Source of the DNA: Chloroflexota bacterium
GTDB taxonomy: Bacteria; Chloroflexota; Limnocylindria; Limnocylindrales; CSP1-4
Direction of reading: 5' to 3'
DNA: 51,206 bases
Assembly (NCBI GenBank): GCA_005889475.1
Contig: VBGT01000075.1
Span: forward strand, 1-51,206
Every line of letters begins with the position of its first letter. Position 1 is the first letter of the stretch. A model generated the notes under the pieces. That model made no database searches. It saw nothing but the letters and a program-made list of their open reading frames with translations, and had not been told where the DNA came from. Shown piece after piece: positions 38,617 to 47,260 of the stretch. The position numbers were made by a program, and so were the translations under genes.

Positions 38617-39530
38617 GCGCCGTCATCGAAACCGAGCAGCTGACCAAGTCGTATGGGCCGTTCCGCGGCATCGTCGAGGTCGATCTCGTCGTCAACCAGG
38701 GCGAGGTGTTCGGGTTCCTCGGGCCGAACGGGGCCGGCAAGACGACCACGATCCGGATCCTGCTCGATCTCATCCGGCCGACCGCGGGCCGCGCCAGCGT
38801 CTTCGGCATCGAGACGACCGCAGACCCGGTGGCGATCCACCGCCGGATCGGGTACCTGCCGGGCGAGTGGAACCTGTACGACCGCCTCACGGGCGCGGAG
38901 ACCATCACGTACTTCGCGAACCTGCGCGGCGGCGTGGACAGGACCTACGTCGAGCAGCTGGTGGAGCGCCTCGACCTCGATCCGTCGCGCCGCTTCCGCG
39001 AGTACTCGAGGGGCAACAAGCAGAAGGTCGGGCTGATCACCGCACTCCAGCATCGACCCGAGCTGCTGATCCTCGACGAGCCGACCGCGGGCCTCGATCC
39101 GCTCGTCCAGCAGACGTTCAACGAGCTGCTGTTCGAGGCGCGGGGGGAAGGCCGCACGGTGTTCCTGTCCTCGCACATCATCAGTGAGGTCGAGCGCACG
39201 TGCGACCGCGTCGCGATCATCCGCGAAGGTCGAATCGTCCGGCTGGATAGCGTCGAGGGCGTTCGCTCTCTCGCTGCCCATGAGGTCGAGCTGCGGTTCG
39301 CGGCGCCGGTGGCGGCTGCGCCCTTCGGGGCGATCCCCGGGGTGAGGAACCTGGTCGAGGAGGGCCGCACGCTGCGCATGCTCGTCGCCGGCCCGATTGC
39401 GCCCGTCGTCCGATTGGCCGGGCAGTTCGACCTGGTCGATTTCGTGAGCCGCGAGCCGTCGCTCGAGGAGGTTTTCCTTAGCGAGTACGGCAGCGCCAGC
39501 CCGGCGACCACGCCGGCGGCGGCCCGATGA
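38613..39530 (+). CDS. ABC transporter ATP-binding protein
   Basis: 305 aa; ATG overlaps the regulator stop (ATGA), with GGAGAGGACAGG upstream. Walker [11 protein letters not shown], signature EYSRGNKQKVG, Walker B LLILDEPTAGLDP and switch SSHIISEVERTC. The YSRGNKQKVG form of the signature and the following C-terminal domain (FDLVDFVSREPSLEEVFLSEYG) indicate the exporter group of BcrA/drug-type ATPases with large two-part permeases. It acts with the next gene. Confidence 0.9.
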   Translation: MSAVIETEQLTKSYGPFRGIVEVDLVVNQGEVFGFLGPNGAGKTTTIRILLDLIRPTAGRASVFGIETTADPVAIHRRIGYLPGEWNLYDRLTGAETITYFANLRGGVDRTYVEQLVERLDLDPSRRFREYSRGNKQKVGLITALQHRPELLILDEPTAGLDPLVQQTFNELLFEARGEGRTVFLSSHIISEVERTCDRVAIIREGRIVRLDSVEGVRSLAAHEVELRFAAPVAAAPFGAIPGVRNLVEEGRTLRMLVAGPIAPVVRLAGQFDLVDFVSREPSLEEVFLSEYGSASPATTPAAAR

Positions 39531-41218
39531 CCGCCGTCGCACCCGCGCCCGCGCTCGCGTCGAGCGTGATCCAGGCGCCCTCGCTCCGGGCGCGCCTGCT
39601 CGGTCTCGGCTCTATCTTCGGCAAGGCGTTCCGCGACAGCAGGCGGACGGCGATCGCCCTTGGCGCCCTGTTCGCGCTGGTCTTCATCGCCACGGCGGCA
39701 CAGATCGCCGAACAGTTCGACACCGCCGCCGATCGCCTCAAGTTCGCCGCGGAGCTGCAGGGCCTGCCGCCGATCTTCCAGGGCATGCTCGGCGAGCCGA
39801 TCGACATCGACAGGCTCGGCGGCTTCATGTCCTGGCGGATCCTGAACTTCATGCCGGTGATGCTCGGCATCTGGTCGGTGGTCGCGATGTCAGGCCTGCT
39901 CGCGGTCGAGCTCAACCGCGGGAGCATGGATCTGCTGGCCGCGTCGCCGATCAGCCGCGCGCGCCTGGCATTCGAGAAGCTCGCCGGCTACCTCGTCGCC
40001 CTCGCGGTTTCGATCGCGATCCTGGTCGTCGGGATGGCTGTCGCGTTCGCGGCGTTCTCGAAGCTGCCCGGCGACGCGGTGGGGATCGATGCGATCCTCG
40101 CCCACTCGGTCTGGCTCTATATCGCCATTCTGGTGCCCGGCGCCGTCGCCTTCGCCGTCGCGCCACTGCTCGGGCGGAACCAGGCGCTGGGCATCGGCGC
40201 GGTCGTGCTGTTCGCGAGCTTCGTGATCAACGGGTTCGCCGGCAGCGTGACCGCGTTCGAGCACGTACGTGGCCTCTCGTATTTCGCCATCACGGCCGAA
40301 CACCGCCCGCTCGCGGGCCGCTACGACTGGTCGTCGATCGCGCTGGTCGGCGGGATCATCGTCGCCCTCCTCGCGGCCGGACTGTGGGTCTTCTCGCGGC
40401 GCGACCTGCTCGTCGCTGTCGGTGGGCGAGTCCGGCTGCCAAGCATCGGGCTGTGGCTACGCGAGCCGTTCACGCGGGCCTTCGGTGAGCGCTTCCCGGC
40501 CGCGCTCGCGTGGGGGGCGTTCCTGGGCGTGTTCGGCCTGTTCATCGCGACCTCGGCAGACCAGTTCGTCAAGACCCTCGGGGCGATTCCCCAGATCGTG
40601 GCGATGATCAAGCAGTTCTTCCCGAACGAAGACATCCTCTCGACCGGCGGGTTCCTCCAGCTCGCCTTCTTCCAGGAGGCGATTCTGGCGATGACGCTCG
40701 CCGCGGGCGGCTTCGTCGCGGGCTGGGCATCGGACGAGAGCGAGCGCCGGCTCGAGCTGGTCCTCAGCACGCCCGTCGCGCGGGGGCGATGGGCGGTCCG
40801 GAGCGCGCTCGCCGTGCTCGCGGCGATCGCGGTGATGACCGCGGTCATGGCCGTCGGGGTCGGCGCCGGCGCCGCCACGCAGGCGGGTGACGCCACGCGG
40901 CCCGTGCTCGGGCTGTGGGTGCTCGGGCTGTATGGGATGGCGCTCGCGGGCATCGGCCTGGCTGTCGGCGGCCTGATCCGGCCGAGCCTGGCCGCGCCGG
41001 TCACGATCGTCGTCGGCCTGGGTTTCTACCTCCTCGACCTCATCGGTTCGATCCTCGACCTGCCCGACGCGGTCCTTGGTATTGCCCTGAACCGGCATCT
41101 CGGCCGGCCCATCCTCGGTGTCTACGACGAGGCCGGCATGCTCGCATGCGCGGCGCTGGCGGTCGGCGGCGTGGTCCTGTGCGCGATCGGCATGCGCCGT
41201 CGCGACATCGGCCGGTGA
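39527..41218 (+). CDS. Large ABC-2 permease with about 12 membrane helices
   Basis: 563 aa, ATGA overlap with the ATPase. The protein looks like two fused half-permeases, each of about six helices: half one (residues about 35-300) includes LAVELNRGSMDLLAASPISRARLAFEKLAGYLVAL, half two (about 325-560) includes ASDESERRLELVLSTPVARGRWAVRSAL, the same coupling motif duplicated. This permease type (as in large TnrB/LnrM-related exporters) forms the channel with one ATPase. Substrate unknown; regulation by the GbsR-type protein suggests a toxic or osmotic signal. Confidence 0.88.
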   Translation: MTAVAPAPALASSVIQAPSLRARLLGLGSIFGKAFRDSRRTAIALGALFALVFIATAAQIAEQFDTAADRLKFAAELQGLPPIFQGMLGEPIDIDRLGGFMSWRILNFMPVMLGIWSVVAMSGLLAVELNRGSMDLLAASPISRARLAFEKLAGYLVALAVSIAILVVGMAVAFAAFSKLPGDAVGIDAILAHSVWLYIAILVPGAVAFAVAPLLGRNQALGIGAVVLFASFVINGFAGSVTAFEHVRGLSYFAITAEHRPLAGRYDWSSIALVGGIIVALLAAGLWVFSRRDLLVAVGGRVRLPSIGLWLREPFTRAFGERFPAALAWGAFLGVFGLFIATSADQFVKTLGAIPQIVAMIKQFFPNEDILSTGGFLQLAFFQEAILAMTLAAGGFVAGWASDESERRLELVLSTPVARGRWAVRSALAVLAAIAVMTAVMAVGVGAGAATQAGDATRPVLGLWVLGLYGMALAGIGLAVGGLIRPSLAAPVTIVVGLGFYLLDLIGSILDLPDAVLGIALNRHLGRPILGVYDEAGMLACAALAVGGVVLCAIGMRRRDIGR

Positions 41219-41280
41219 GCCACTGATCGCGTCGACGCGTCCGGCCTGTGGCGGGCTGACTGGCCCCGCACACTTCGCTG

Positions 41281-42192
41281 ATGCCAACCCTGGCCATCGG
41301 GCTCGTGCTCGTCGCGGCCGTGCTGCATGCCGGCTGGAACGTGCTGCTCAAGACGTCGGGCGACACGCTCTGGACGGCCCTCCGGCTGCAGGCCATCGGG
41401 ACGGCGATCCTGCTCCCGATCGGGATCGCGGCGTGGCTGTGGAACGGGATGCCGGCGGTCTCGGCCGCGGCGTTCTGGCTCGCCATTGCCTCGGGGGTGG
41501 TCGAGGCGATCTACTTCGTGTGCCTGTCCGCCGCGTACAGCCGCGGTGCGCTGTCGCTCGTCTATCCGCTCGCCCGGGGAAGCGCCCCGCTCCTGGCTGT
41601 CGCGGTCGGCATCCTGCTGCTCGGTGAGCGGCTGGCCCCAGGCGCGCTGCTCGGCGTCGGGTGCCTGCTCGTCGGGATCCTGCTCGTCGCCCGGCCGTGG
41701 CAGGCGATCCAGGCAGCGGGACGGGCGCAGCGCGGCGCTATCGGGTTCGCGCTCGCGACCGGCGCCTCGATCGCCGCCTACTCCGCGATCGATCGACTCG
41801 GCGTCCGCGCCACCGAACCATGGCTCTATGGCTCGATGCTTGCCGTCGCGGCGACGAGCTTCCTTGGAGTCGCAGTGGTGATCGGCCGGCGGACCGGGTT
41901 CCTGGCGCCGGCGCCGACGTCCGCGCCGCCCGGGCAGCGGCAGGGCACCAACCTCGGGCGCGACGCGGTGGCCGGGATCCTCGCCCTGGCCGCCTACCTC
42001 CTGGTGCTGAGCGCGTACTCGATCGCCCCGTTGGCGACCGTCGCGCCGCTCCGGGAATCGGGCATCGTCCTGGCCGCGGCGTGGGGCTCGATCCGCTTGG
42101 GCGAGGCGGCCGGTCGCCGGCAGGCGACGTACCGCACCGCAGCCGCCGGCCTCGTCGTGGTCGGCGCGATCCTGCTCGCGACCGCGCGCTGA
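41281..42192 (+). CDS. EamA/DMT-superfamily transporter
   Basis: 303 aa, with about ten membrane helices in two EamA repeats (VLHAGWNVLLKTSG..SGVVEAIYFVCLSAAYSRGALSLVYPLARGSAPL and a second half with YLLVLSAYSIAPLATVAPLRESG). Members export metabolites such as amino acids. A CACACT element 6 nt before the ATG suggests its own leaderless transcript. A second, divergent EamA follows convergently with a gap of 18 bp; the two are not close relatives. Confidence 0.87.
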   Translation: MPTLAIGLVLVAAVLHAGWNVLLKTSGDTLWTALRLQAIGTAILLPIGIAAWLWNGMPAVSAAAFWLAIASGVVEAIYFVCLSAAYSRGALSLVYPLARGSAPLLAVAVGILLLGERLAPGALLGVGCLLVGILLVARPWQAIQAAGRAQRGAIGFALATGASIAAYSAIDRLGVRATEPWLYGSMLAVAATSFLGVAVVIGRRTGFLAPAPTSAPPGQRQGTNLGRDAVAGILALAAYLLVLSAYSIAPLATVAPLRESGIVLAAAWGSIRLGEAAGRRQATYRTAAAGLVVVGAILLATAR

Positions 42193-42210
42193 GCCGAGCG
42201 GCGCAGCCGC

Positions 42211-43164
42211 CTAGGCAGCGGCCCCCGTCGACGTATCCGGCGACTGCTCGGCGGCTCGGCGGCCGAAGATGCGCCGAGTGCCGAACTTGCTGTTCACCAG
42301 GGTGACGCCGCCGAGGATGAGCCCCGTGCCGCCGATGACACGAGCGTCGACCTGCTCGCTGAACATCAGCGCCCCGGTCACGATGCCGACGACCGGCAAC
42401 AGGTAGGCCAGCTGCGACGTGGCCGTCGCCCCGATCCGCCCGAGCAGCCGGAACATGATCAGGTACGCGGCCCCGGACCCGAGGAGCCCGAGCCAGAGCA
42501 CCGCGATCAGCGCGTTCGGGTTCCAGGCGACGGCGAGTGGCTTCTCGAAGACGAGCGCAAGCGCGGCGACCATGAGGAACGCGAAGCCGACCTGGAAGAC
42601 GGCCGGGATCATCGGTCGCAGGCCCTTGATGTTGCGGCGCGCGTACACGGCACCGACGGCGTAGGAGACCGTCGAGCCGAGGAGCGCCACCTCGCCGGTC
42701 ACCTGGCTGCCGCCGAGGGCGCCGGCGAGACCGGGCGCGACCAGCACGACCACGCCGACATAGCCGACGATGACCCCGACCAGCCGGCCGAGGGTGATCG
42801 GCTCGTCGGGGAAGACCAGCGCGGCGAGCACGATGACGAGCAGCGGCACCGCCCCGTTGAGGATCGCGGCGATGGCCGATGCGACCGATTGCTCCGCCCA
42901 GGTGATCAGCGAGAACGGGATCACGATATTGACCGCGGCCATGACGAGCAGGTGCAGGTACGTCCGCGGGTTCCTGGGCAGCGGCTCCTTCGCGACGGCG
43001 ACCACCGTCGCGAGCAGGGCAAAGCCGATCAGCAGCCGGCTCGCGATCAGGGTGAACGTGGGCAGCGTCTCGACGCCGAGCTTGATGAAGGCGTAGCTGG
43101 TGCCCCACATCACGCCGAGGGTGAGCAACAGGGCCAGGTCGGTGCGGGTCGGTCGGGCGATCAC
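42211..43164 (-). CDS. EamA/DMT-superfamily transporter (RhaT/PecM-like)
   Basis: 317 aa from the GTG at 43164, chosen because the -10 TACACT is 6 nt upstream; the track start is 14 codons earlier and lies in the promoter. Ten hydrophobic helices; LGVMWGTSYAFIKLGVETLPTFTLIASRLLIGF is the standard first repeat and GSGAAYLIMFRLLGRIGATATSQLAYLLPVVGIVTG the second. Probable export of a small metabolite; no substrate can be inferred. Confidence 0.87.
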   Translation of the reverse strand: MIARPTRTDLALLLTLGVMWGTSYAFIKLGVETLPTFTLIASRLLIGFALLATVVAVAKEPLPRNPRTYLHLLVMAAVNIVIPFSLITWAEQSVASAIAAILNGAVPLLVIVLAALVFPDEPITLGRLVGVIVGYVGVVVLVAPGLAGALGGSQVTGEVALLGSTVSYAVGAVYARRNIKGLRPMIPAVFQVGFAFLMVAALALVFEKPLAVAWNPNALIAVLWLGLLGSGAAYLIMFRLLGRIGATATSQLAYLLPVVGIVTGALMFSEQVDARVIGGTGLILGGVTLVNSKFGTRRIFGRRAAEQSPDTSTGAAA

Positions 43165-43170
43165 CGCCGG

Positions 43171-43176
43171 AGTGTA
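43171..43176 (-). promoter_or_regulatory. -10 element TACACT, leaderless start of EamA transporter
   Basis: On the minus strand TACACT is followed by 6 nt and the GTG at 43164. Confidence 0.5.
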
Positions 43177-43289
43177 CCTCCATCTTGGCCTAGACGAGTG
43201 TGCCAAGGCTCCGCTCGTTGCCGCATACGACCTCCAACACGGTCCGCCCGATCTTGGTTGCCCGATTTAGGGATTCGAGCTCGCGGCCT

Positions 43290-43307
43290 ATCGGTCGGAC
43301 GACCGAT
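43290..43307 (+). promoter_or_regulatory. LuxR-type operator ATCGGTCG-GA-CGACCGAT
   Basis: A perfect 8-2-8 palindrome, nearly identical to the one upstream of the LuxR regulator (47229-47248). Its downstream edge is 21 bp before CAGCCT (43329-43334), the likely -10 of the DUF4242 operon, so it overlies the -35 as for class II activation. Confidence 0.7.
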
Positions 43308-43328
43308 GACCGAGGGACTTGGTCGGAA

Positions 43329-43334
43329 CAGCCT
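43329..43334 (+). promoter_or_regulatory. Possible -10 element CAGCCT of the DUF4242 operon
   Basis: Placed by analogy with the LuxR promoter: the same distance from the shared palindrome. A leader of about 40 nt with GGAGG before the ATG would follow. Confidence 0.35.
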
Positions 43335-43381
43335 CCTTAAAGCAGCGCCGGAACAGGCCGGCGACCAAGCGGAGGAACGGC

Positions 43382-43630
43382 ATGGGCAAGTTCATGGACG
43401 TCCACAACGGGTTCTTCGGCGTGAGCGCCGAGCAGCTCCGGGACGCCCACAACCGCGACCTGGCGATCCAGGACGACGAGACCGTGGTCTACGAGCGGGC
43501 CTGGCTCGACCCTGAAGCAGGGAAGGTCTTCTGCCTCGCAACCGGGCCGTCGAAGGAGGCCGTGATGCGCATCCACCAGCGCGCCGGCCACCCGACTCCC
43601 GAGGTCTACGAAATCATGGCTGAGGTGTGA
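43382..43630 (+). CDS. DUF4242 / SCO4226-like (nickel-binding) protein
   Basis: 82 aa, with GGAGG 7 nt before the ATG. The sequence MDVHNGFFGVSAEQLRDAHNRDLAIQ, AWLDPEAGKVFCLATGPSKEAVMRIHQRAGHPTPEVYEI is the DUF4242 ferredoxin-like fold; length and pattern match SCO4226 of Streptomyces coelicolor, which I recall as a nickel-binding protein. Several conserved His (H8, H23, H66, H70) could bind metal. It overlaps the secreted-protein gene (GTGA) and has the LuxR palindrome upstream, so it is a probable LuxR-family target. Confidence 0.82.
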   Translation: MGKFMDVHNGFFGVSAEQLRDAHNRDLAIQDDETVVYERAWLDPEAGKVFCLATGPSKEAVMRIHQRAGHPTPEVYEIMAEV

Positions 43631-44187
43631 CGATGATCGGAATTCGTTCAGGCCGCCGCCTACGCGCCACGAGCGCGCTCGGGCTGGCCTTGCTCATCGT
43701 GCCGGCGTTCACCGGCGTCGCCAACGGCGCCGGCCAGGCCGACGTCGCGCAGGTCCGCCAGGCGACCCTCAAGTACCGCGACGTGAACGCCGCCATCGCC
43801 GACGGCTACGTCAAGTTCTACAAGTGCACCGAGCAACCCGGCATCGGGACAATGGGCCAGCACTACGTCAAGTTGCCGCTCGTCGGCGACCCGGCGATCA
43901 ACGCGCTGACGCCGGAGGTTCTCGTCTACGCGCCGAAGCGCAGCGGCGAGCTGAAGCTCGTGGCAGTCGAGTACGTCGTCACGCAGGCCGACTGGCAGAC
44001 CGCGTTCGGCTCGGCGACCCCGACCGTCCTCGGCCAGAACATGCTCTTCCGGGCCGCCGGCAACCGCTACGGCCTGCCGAACTTCTACGAGCGGCACGCC
44101 TGGCTGTGGCAGGGCAACCCGCTCGGCCTGTACAACGACTGGAACCCGGACATCAGCTGCCTGGGCAACGGCGACAACGGCGGCTGA
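43627..44187 (+). CDS. Secreted protein of unknown function
   Basis: 186 aa from the GTG that overlaps the previous stop; the ATG at 43633 is an alternative. Residues 1-35 form a signal peptide (basic start, ALGLALLIVPAFTGVANGAG). The mature part has two cysteines (FYKCTEQPG and DISCLGNGD) that could pair, and PGIGTMGQHYVKLPLVGDPAINALTPEVLVYAPKRSGELKLVAVEYVV, a pattern I recall from a widespread but unnamed actinobacterial secreted family. RHAWLWQGNPLGLYNDWNPDISC ends it. It is cotranscribed with the DUF4242 gene and ends before a strong terminator. Confidence 0.75.
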   Translation: MTMIGIRSGRRLRATSALGLALLIVPAFTGVANGAGQADVAQVRQATLKYRDVNAAIADGYVKFYKCTEQPGIGTMGQHYVKLPLVGDPAINALTPEVLVYAPKRSGELKLVAVEYVVTQADWQTAFGSATPTVLGQNMLFRAAGNRYGLPNFYERHAWLWQGNPLGLYNDWNPDISCLGNGDNGG

Positions 44188-44209
44188 TCGAGCTCGCTCT
44201 CCTCGCACG

Positions 44210-44248
44210 ACGGTCGGCCGGCGGCGCAAGCCCCGGCCGGCCGTTTTT
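44210..44248 (+). terminator. Rho-independent terminator after the secreted-protein gene
   Basis: ACGGTCGGCCGG and CCGGCCGGCCGT form a 12-bp stem (one G-U pair) with an 11-nt loop, followed by TTTTT. It is the only classical terminator with a T-run that I see. Confidence 0.85.
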
Positions 44249-44263
44249 CGTGCGTGCGCCGCC

Positions 44264-47194
44264 TCAGTTGGGCGCGGCGACCTGGAGCTGGGGCGGCGTC
44301 GGCGACGCCGGCGGCTCGGTGGCACGCACGGTCGCGGCCCACGCCGCGATCTCCGCGCGTCGAGCGACCCCGAGCTTGGCGAGGATGTGCTCGACGTGGG
44401 CGCTCACCGTCTTCGGTGACAGCACGAGCTCGGCCGCGATCTGGGCGTTGGTGAGCCCCGACGCGACCAGCCGAGCAATCTCGAACTCGCGCACGGTGAG
44501 CGGCCGCCACGGTTCGTCCTCGAGCCCGCGCCCGCGGCCGGCCTTCGACAGCTCCTCCGCTCGAGCGAGCAGCGGCTCGCTCCTGAGCTCCAGGGCGATC
44601 GACCGGACCTCTGCCAGGATCGCCGCTGCGTCCCCGTGCCGGTTCATGCGCATGAGGCAATGCGCCAGGTCGAGCCGTGCCCACGTGGCCTCCCAGACAC
44701 GACCGCGCTCCTGCCAGCCGCGGACGGCCCGCTCCAGCGCCTCGCGCGCGGCCGAGAGTGACCCGGCGGCGAGGCGCGCGAGGCCATCGGCGTGGCTCAA
44801 CGCCGGACCCGCGACAGATTCCCAGGCCGCGAGGTGCTCGCGGGCGCGGGCCACCCAGCGTTCGGCGTCATCGGGCCGCCGTGCGGCGATGAATGCTCGC
44901 GCGCCGGTCACGACGAATGGAATGAACAGCGCTCGCTCGCCAACCGCGCTGGCGATCGCCCAGCCCTCCTCGCAGCGCGCGACCGAGGCGTCCGCGTCGC
45001 TGGTCAGGAGATCGGTCTCGGCCAGGCCCCACAACGGCGTGAGGATGAACTGGTTCTCACCAATTCGTCGCCCTGACGCGAGCGATTCCTCGAGCCAGCG
45101 CCTCGCCTCGTCCGGACGGCCGCGGCCGAGGGCGACGAGTCCGATGACATCGAGCGATCCGATCACGCCGCGCGGGCAGCCGCGATCGACCAGCTCCTGC
45201 CGGGCGCGCTCATCGGCCGCGTCCCAGCGACCGGCGGACCAGTCGAGGACCGCCCGCGTCGTCGCCATCATTTGGCGGCAATGCGATTGCTCGATCGCAT
45301 CCGCGTACTGGAGGCCTTCGTGGAGCGCCAGCTCGGCAGTGCTGGCGTCCATGATGCGCGCCGCAAGGATGGCGAGATTGCGATAGCCGGTGACGCCGAC
45401 CGATTCGAAGCCGGCGTCCCGCGCCTCGCGGGCAGCCCGCATGCCGTCGCGCAGGCCCGTCTCGTAGCGGCCGGCGACGATGTCGATCCTGGCCAGGAGC
45501 AGATCGGCATCCAGTGCCGTTTCCCGATCGCCCACCGATTCGGCTAGTTCGCGCGCACCGATGGCTTCGCTGCGTGCGGCTGAAAGGTCCGAGGCGGCCC
45601 GCAACCGATCATCGGCGCGGAGCATCGTGTAGAAAGCCCGAACTTTCTCCCGCTCCGCCGTCGGTGGCAGGGCGGCGATCTCCGCGAGCGCCCGGTCGGT
45701 GATGGCGCGAAGGTCGCCGGTCGGGGCCCCACCCCGCGCCGCCAGCATGTAGTCCGAGATCAGCATCCCTGCGGCCTCGAGCGGCCTGCCGGCTTCCAGA
45801 TAGAGCTGGCGTGCGCGCGCGCCCGCCGTTCCGGATTCCTTGTTCAGCTCGATGGCCGCTGCTGCGTTGGAGAATCGCTCGTAGAGATCGGCTTGCTCTT
45901 CCACCGGCAGGTCCGGCGGCATGTTGTCGATCGCCCGCTGGTAGAGCTCGAACGCCTCCTGGCGGGCCGAGATCCGGCTCGCCTCGCGGGCGGCGGTGAG
46001 CGCGGCGCGGAAGGCCTGGGGTCGGAGGCCGGCGCGCTCGTAGTGGCGCGACGCGTGGACGACGCTCGACCCATCGAGGTGCATCACGAACTCAGCCGCC
46101 TGGGCGTGGAACCGGCGCAGCTGCGACGGTGGCACGGAGCCGTAGATCGCATCGCGCAACAGCTGGTGTCGGAAGTCGTAGTAGCCGCGGTCGATGTAGT
46201 CGAAGGGATAGATGATCGCCGCGTCGACGAGCTCCTCGAGCGTCGGCTCGAGCTGGGCAAGCGGCCGGTCGATGATCCCGGCCATCACGTCGGGCGTGAA
46301 GCAGCGCCCGATCACGGCGCCCGCGCGCGCGATCGTCCGCGCATCGGGTGAGAGCCGGGACAGTCGCGAGAGGACGGCGTCGCCGATCGTGTCCGGGACG
46401 GTCGCCTCGCGGATCAGCCGGCCGTCGTGACGCGCATCGTCGTCGAGCGCGGCGAGTAGCTCCTCGATGTGGAGCGGGATGCCGTTGGTGCGCTCGTAGA
46501 CCGCCTCGACGACGTCACTCGGCGCCGGCAGGTCGCCGCCGAGGATCAGCGTCGTGGCCATGCCGGTCTCCTCGAGCGTGAGCCGGCGCAGGCGGACCTC
46601 CTCGGCGTGGCGCTGGCTGAGGAGGCGAGCGCGCCACTCCCGGTGGATCGTGTCGGCCGGGAACTCGTCCCCGCGGTAGTCGCCGACGATGAGCAGCGGC
46701 AGATCCGCGGCATGTCGAGCGAGCTCGCCAACCACCTCGAGGCTCATCTCGTCCGTCCAGTGGAGGTCATCGAAGATGAGCATGGTCGGCCGGTCGATCG
46801 CCTCGAGGATGCGGTCGGCGGCCGTCCGGACCATGAGCCGGCGGGATCCGAGCGCGTCGCCCTCATGTCGACCGTCGATCGCCAGCAGGCCCTTCGACAA
46901 TGCCTTGAACGGCTCGCTGCCGCGCATCCCGGTGGCCATCTCGCGAATCGAGGCGAGGGGGACCTGGTGGTCCTGGGGCGCGACCGACCCGCCCTCCACT
47001 CGAAGCCCTGCGGCCAGTGCCTTGCGCATCGCGGCCCTGATCAGGCGCGTCTTGCCGAGCCCCGCCTGGCCCGAGATGAAGAGCGCGTGGCCGCGACCGC
47101 GATCCGCCTCGGCGATCAGCTCGTCGAACAGCTCGAGCAGATGGTCGCGGCCGACGAGGATCGGGCACTGGACGATGCGGCCGGTGCTGCTCAT
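44264..47194 (-). CDS. Large ATP-binding LuxR-family regulator (LAL/MalT-like)
   Basis: 976 aa. Residues 1-330 form a STAND/AAA-type ATPase: Walker A GQAGLGKT (42-49), Walker B LIFDDLHW, and the later RTNGIPLHIEELLAAL. Residues about 370-880 are TPR-like helical repeats. The C-terminus has a LuxR HTH (LTVREFEIARLVASGLTNAQIAAELVLSPKTVSAHVEHILAKLGVARRAEIAAWA), about residues 905-960. Such proteins activate transcription when a ligand allows ATP binding. The -10 TACACT lies 7 nt before the ATG, and a perfect palindrome lies just upstream, shared with the DUF4242 operon. It is convergent with that operon behind a strong terminator. Confidence 0.93.
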   Translation of the reverse strand: MSSTGRIVQCPILVGRDHLLELFDELIAEADRGRGHALFISGQAGLGKTRLIRAAMRKALAAGLRVEGGSVAPQDHQVPLASIREMATGMRGSEPFKALSKGLLAIDGRHEGDALGSRRLMVRTAADRILEAIDRPTMLIFDDLHWTDEMSLEVVGELARHAADLPLLIVGDYRGDEFPADTIHREWRARLLSQRHAEEVRLRRLTLEETGMATTLILGGDLPAPSDVVEAVYERTNGIPLHIEELLAALDDDARHDGRLIREATVPDTIGDAVLSRLSRLSPDARTIARAGAVIGRCFTPDVMAGIIDRPLAQLEPTLEELVDAAIIYPFDYIDRGYYDFRHQLLRDAIYGSVPPSQLRRFHAQAAEFVMHLDGSSVVHASRHYERAGLRPQAFRAALTAAREASRISARQEAFELYQRAIDNMPPDLPVEEQADLYERFSNAAAAIELNKESGTAGARARQLYLEAGRPLEAAGMLISDYMLAARGGAPTGDLRAITDRALAEIAALPPTAEREKVRAFYTMLRADDRLRAASDLSAARSEAIGARELAESVGDRETALDADLLLARIDIVAGRYETGLRDGMRAAREARDAGFESVGVTGYRNLAILAARIMDASTAELALHEGLQYADAIEQSHCRQMMATTRAVLDWSAGRWDAADERARQELVDRGCPRGVIGSLDVIGLVALGRGRPDEARRWLEESLASGRRIGENQFILTPLWGLAETDLLTSDADASVARCEEGWAIASAVGERALFIPFVVTGARAFIAARRPDDAERWVARAREHLAAWESVAGPALSHADGLARLAAGSLSAAREALERAVRGWQERGRVWEATWARLDLAHCLMRMNRHGDAAAILAEVRSIALELRSEPLLARAEELSKAGRGRGLEDEPWRPLTVREFEIARLVASGLTNAQIAAELVLSPKTVSAHVEHILAKLGVARRAEIAAWAATVRATEPPASPTPPQLQVAAPN

Positions 47195-47201
47195 CGAGGG
47201 G

Positions 47202-47207
47202 AGTGTA
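47202..47207 (-). promoter_or_regulatory. -10 element TACACT, leaderless start of LuxR gene
   Basis: On the minus strand TACACT is followed by 7 nt and the ATG at 47194; 21 bp upstream begins the shared palindrome. Confidence 0.55.
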
Positions 47208-47228
47208 GGGGCAGCTCACCAGGCGCCG

Positions 47229-47248
47229 CATCGGTCGAACGACCGATG
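47229..47248 (-). promoter_or_regulatory. LuxR operator CATCGGTCG-AA-CGACCGATG
   Basis: A perfect 9-2-9 palindrome, centred about 44 bp upstream of the expected start of transcription and sharing 16 of 18 core bases (all but the two-base centre) with the palindrome at 43290-43307. Suggests autoregulation. Confidence 0.7.
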
Positions 47249-47260
47249 GACGCCGGCGCC

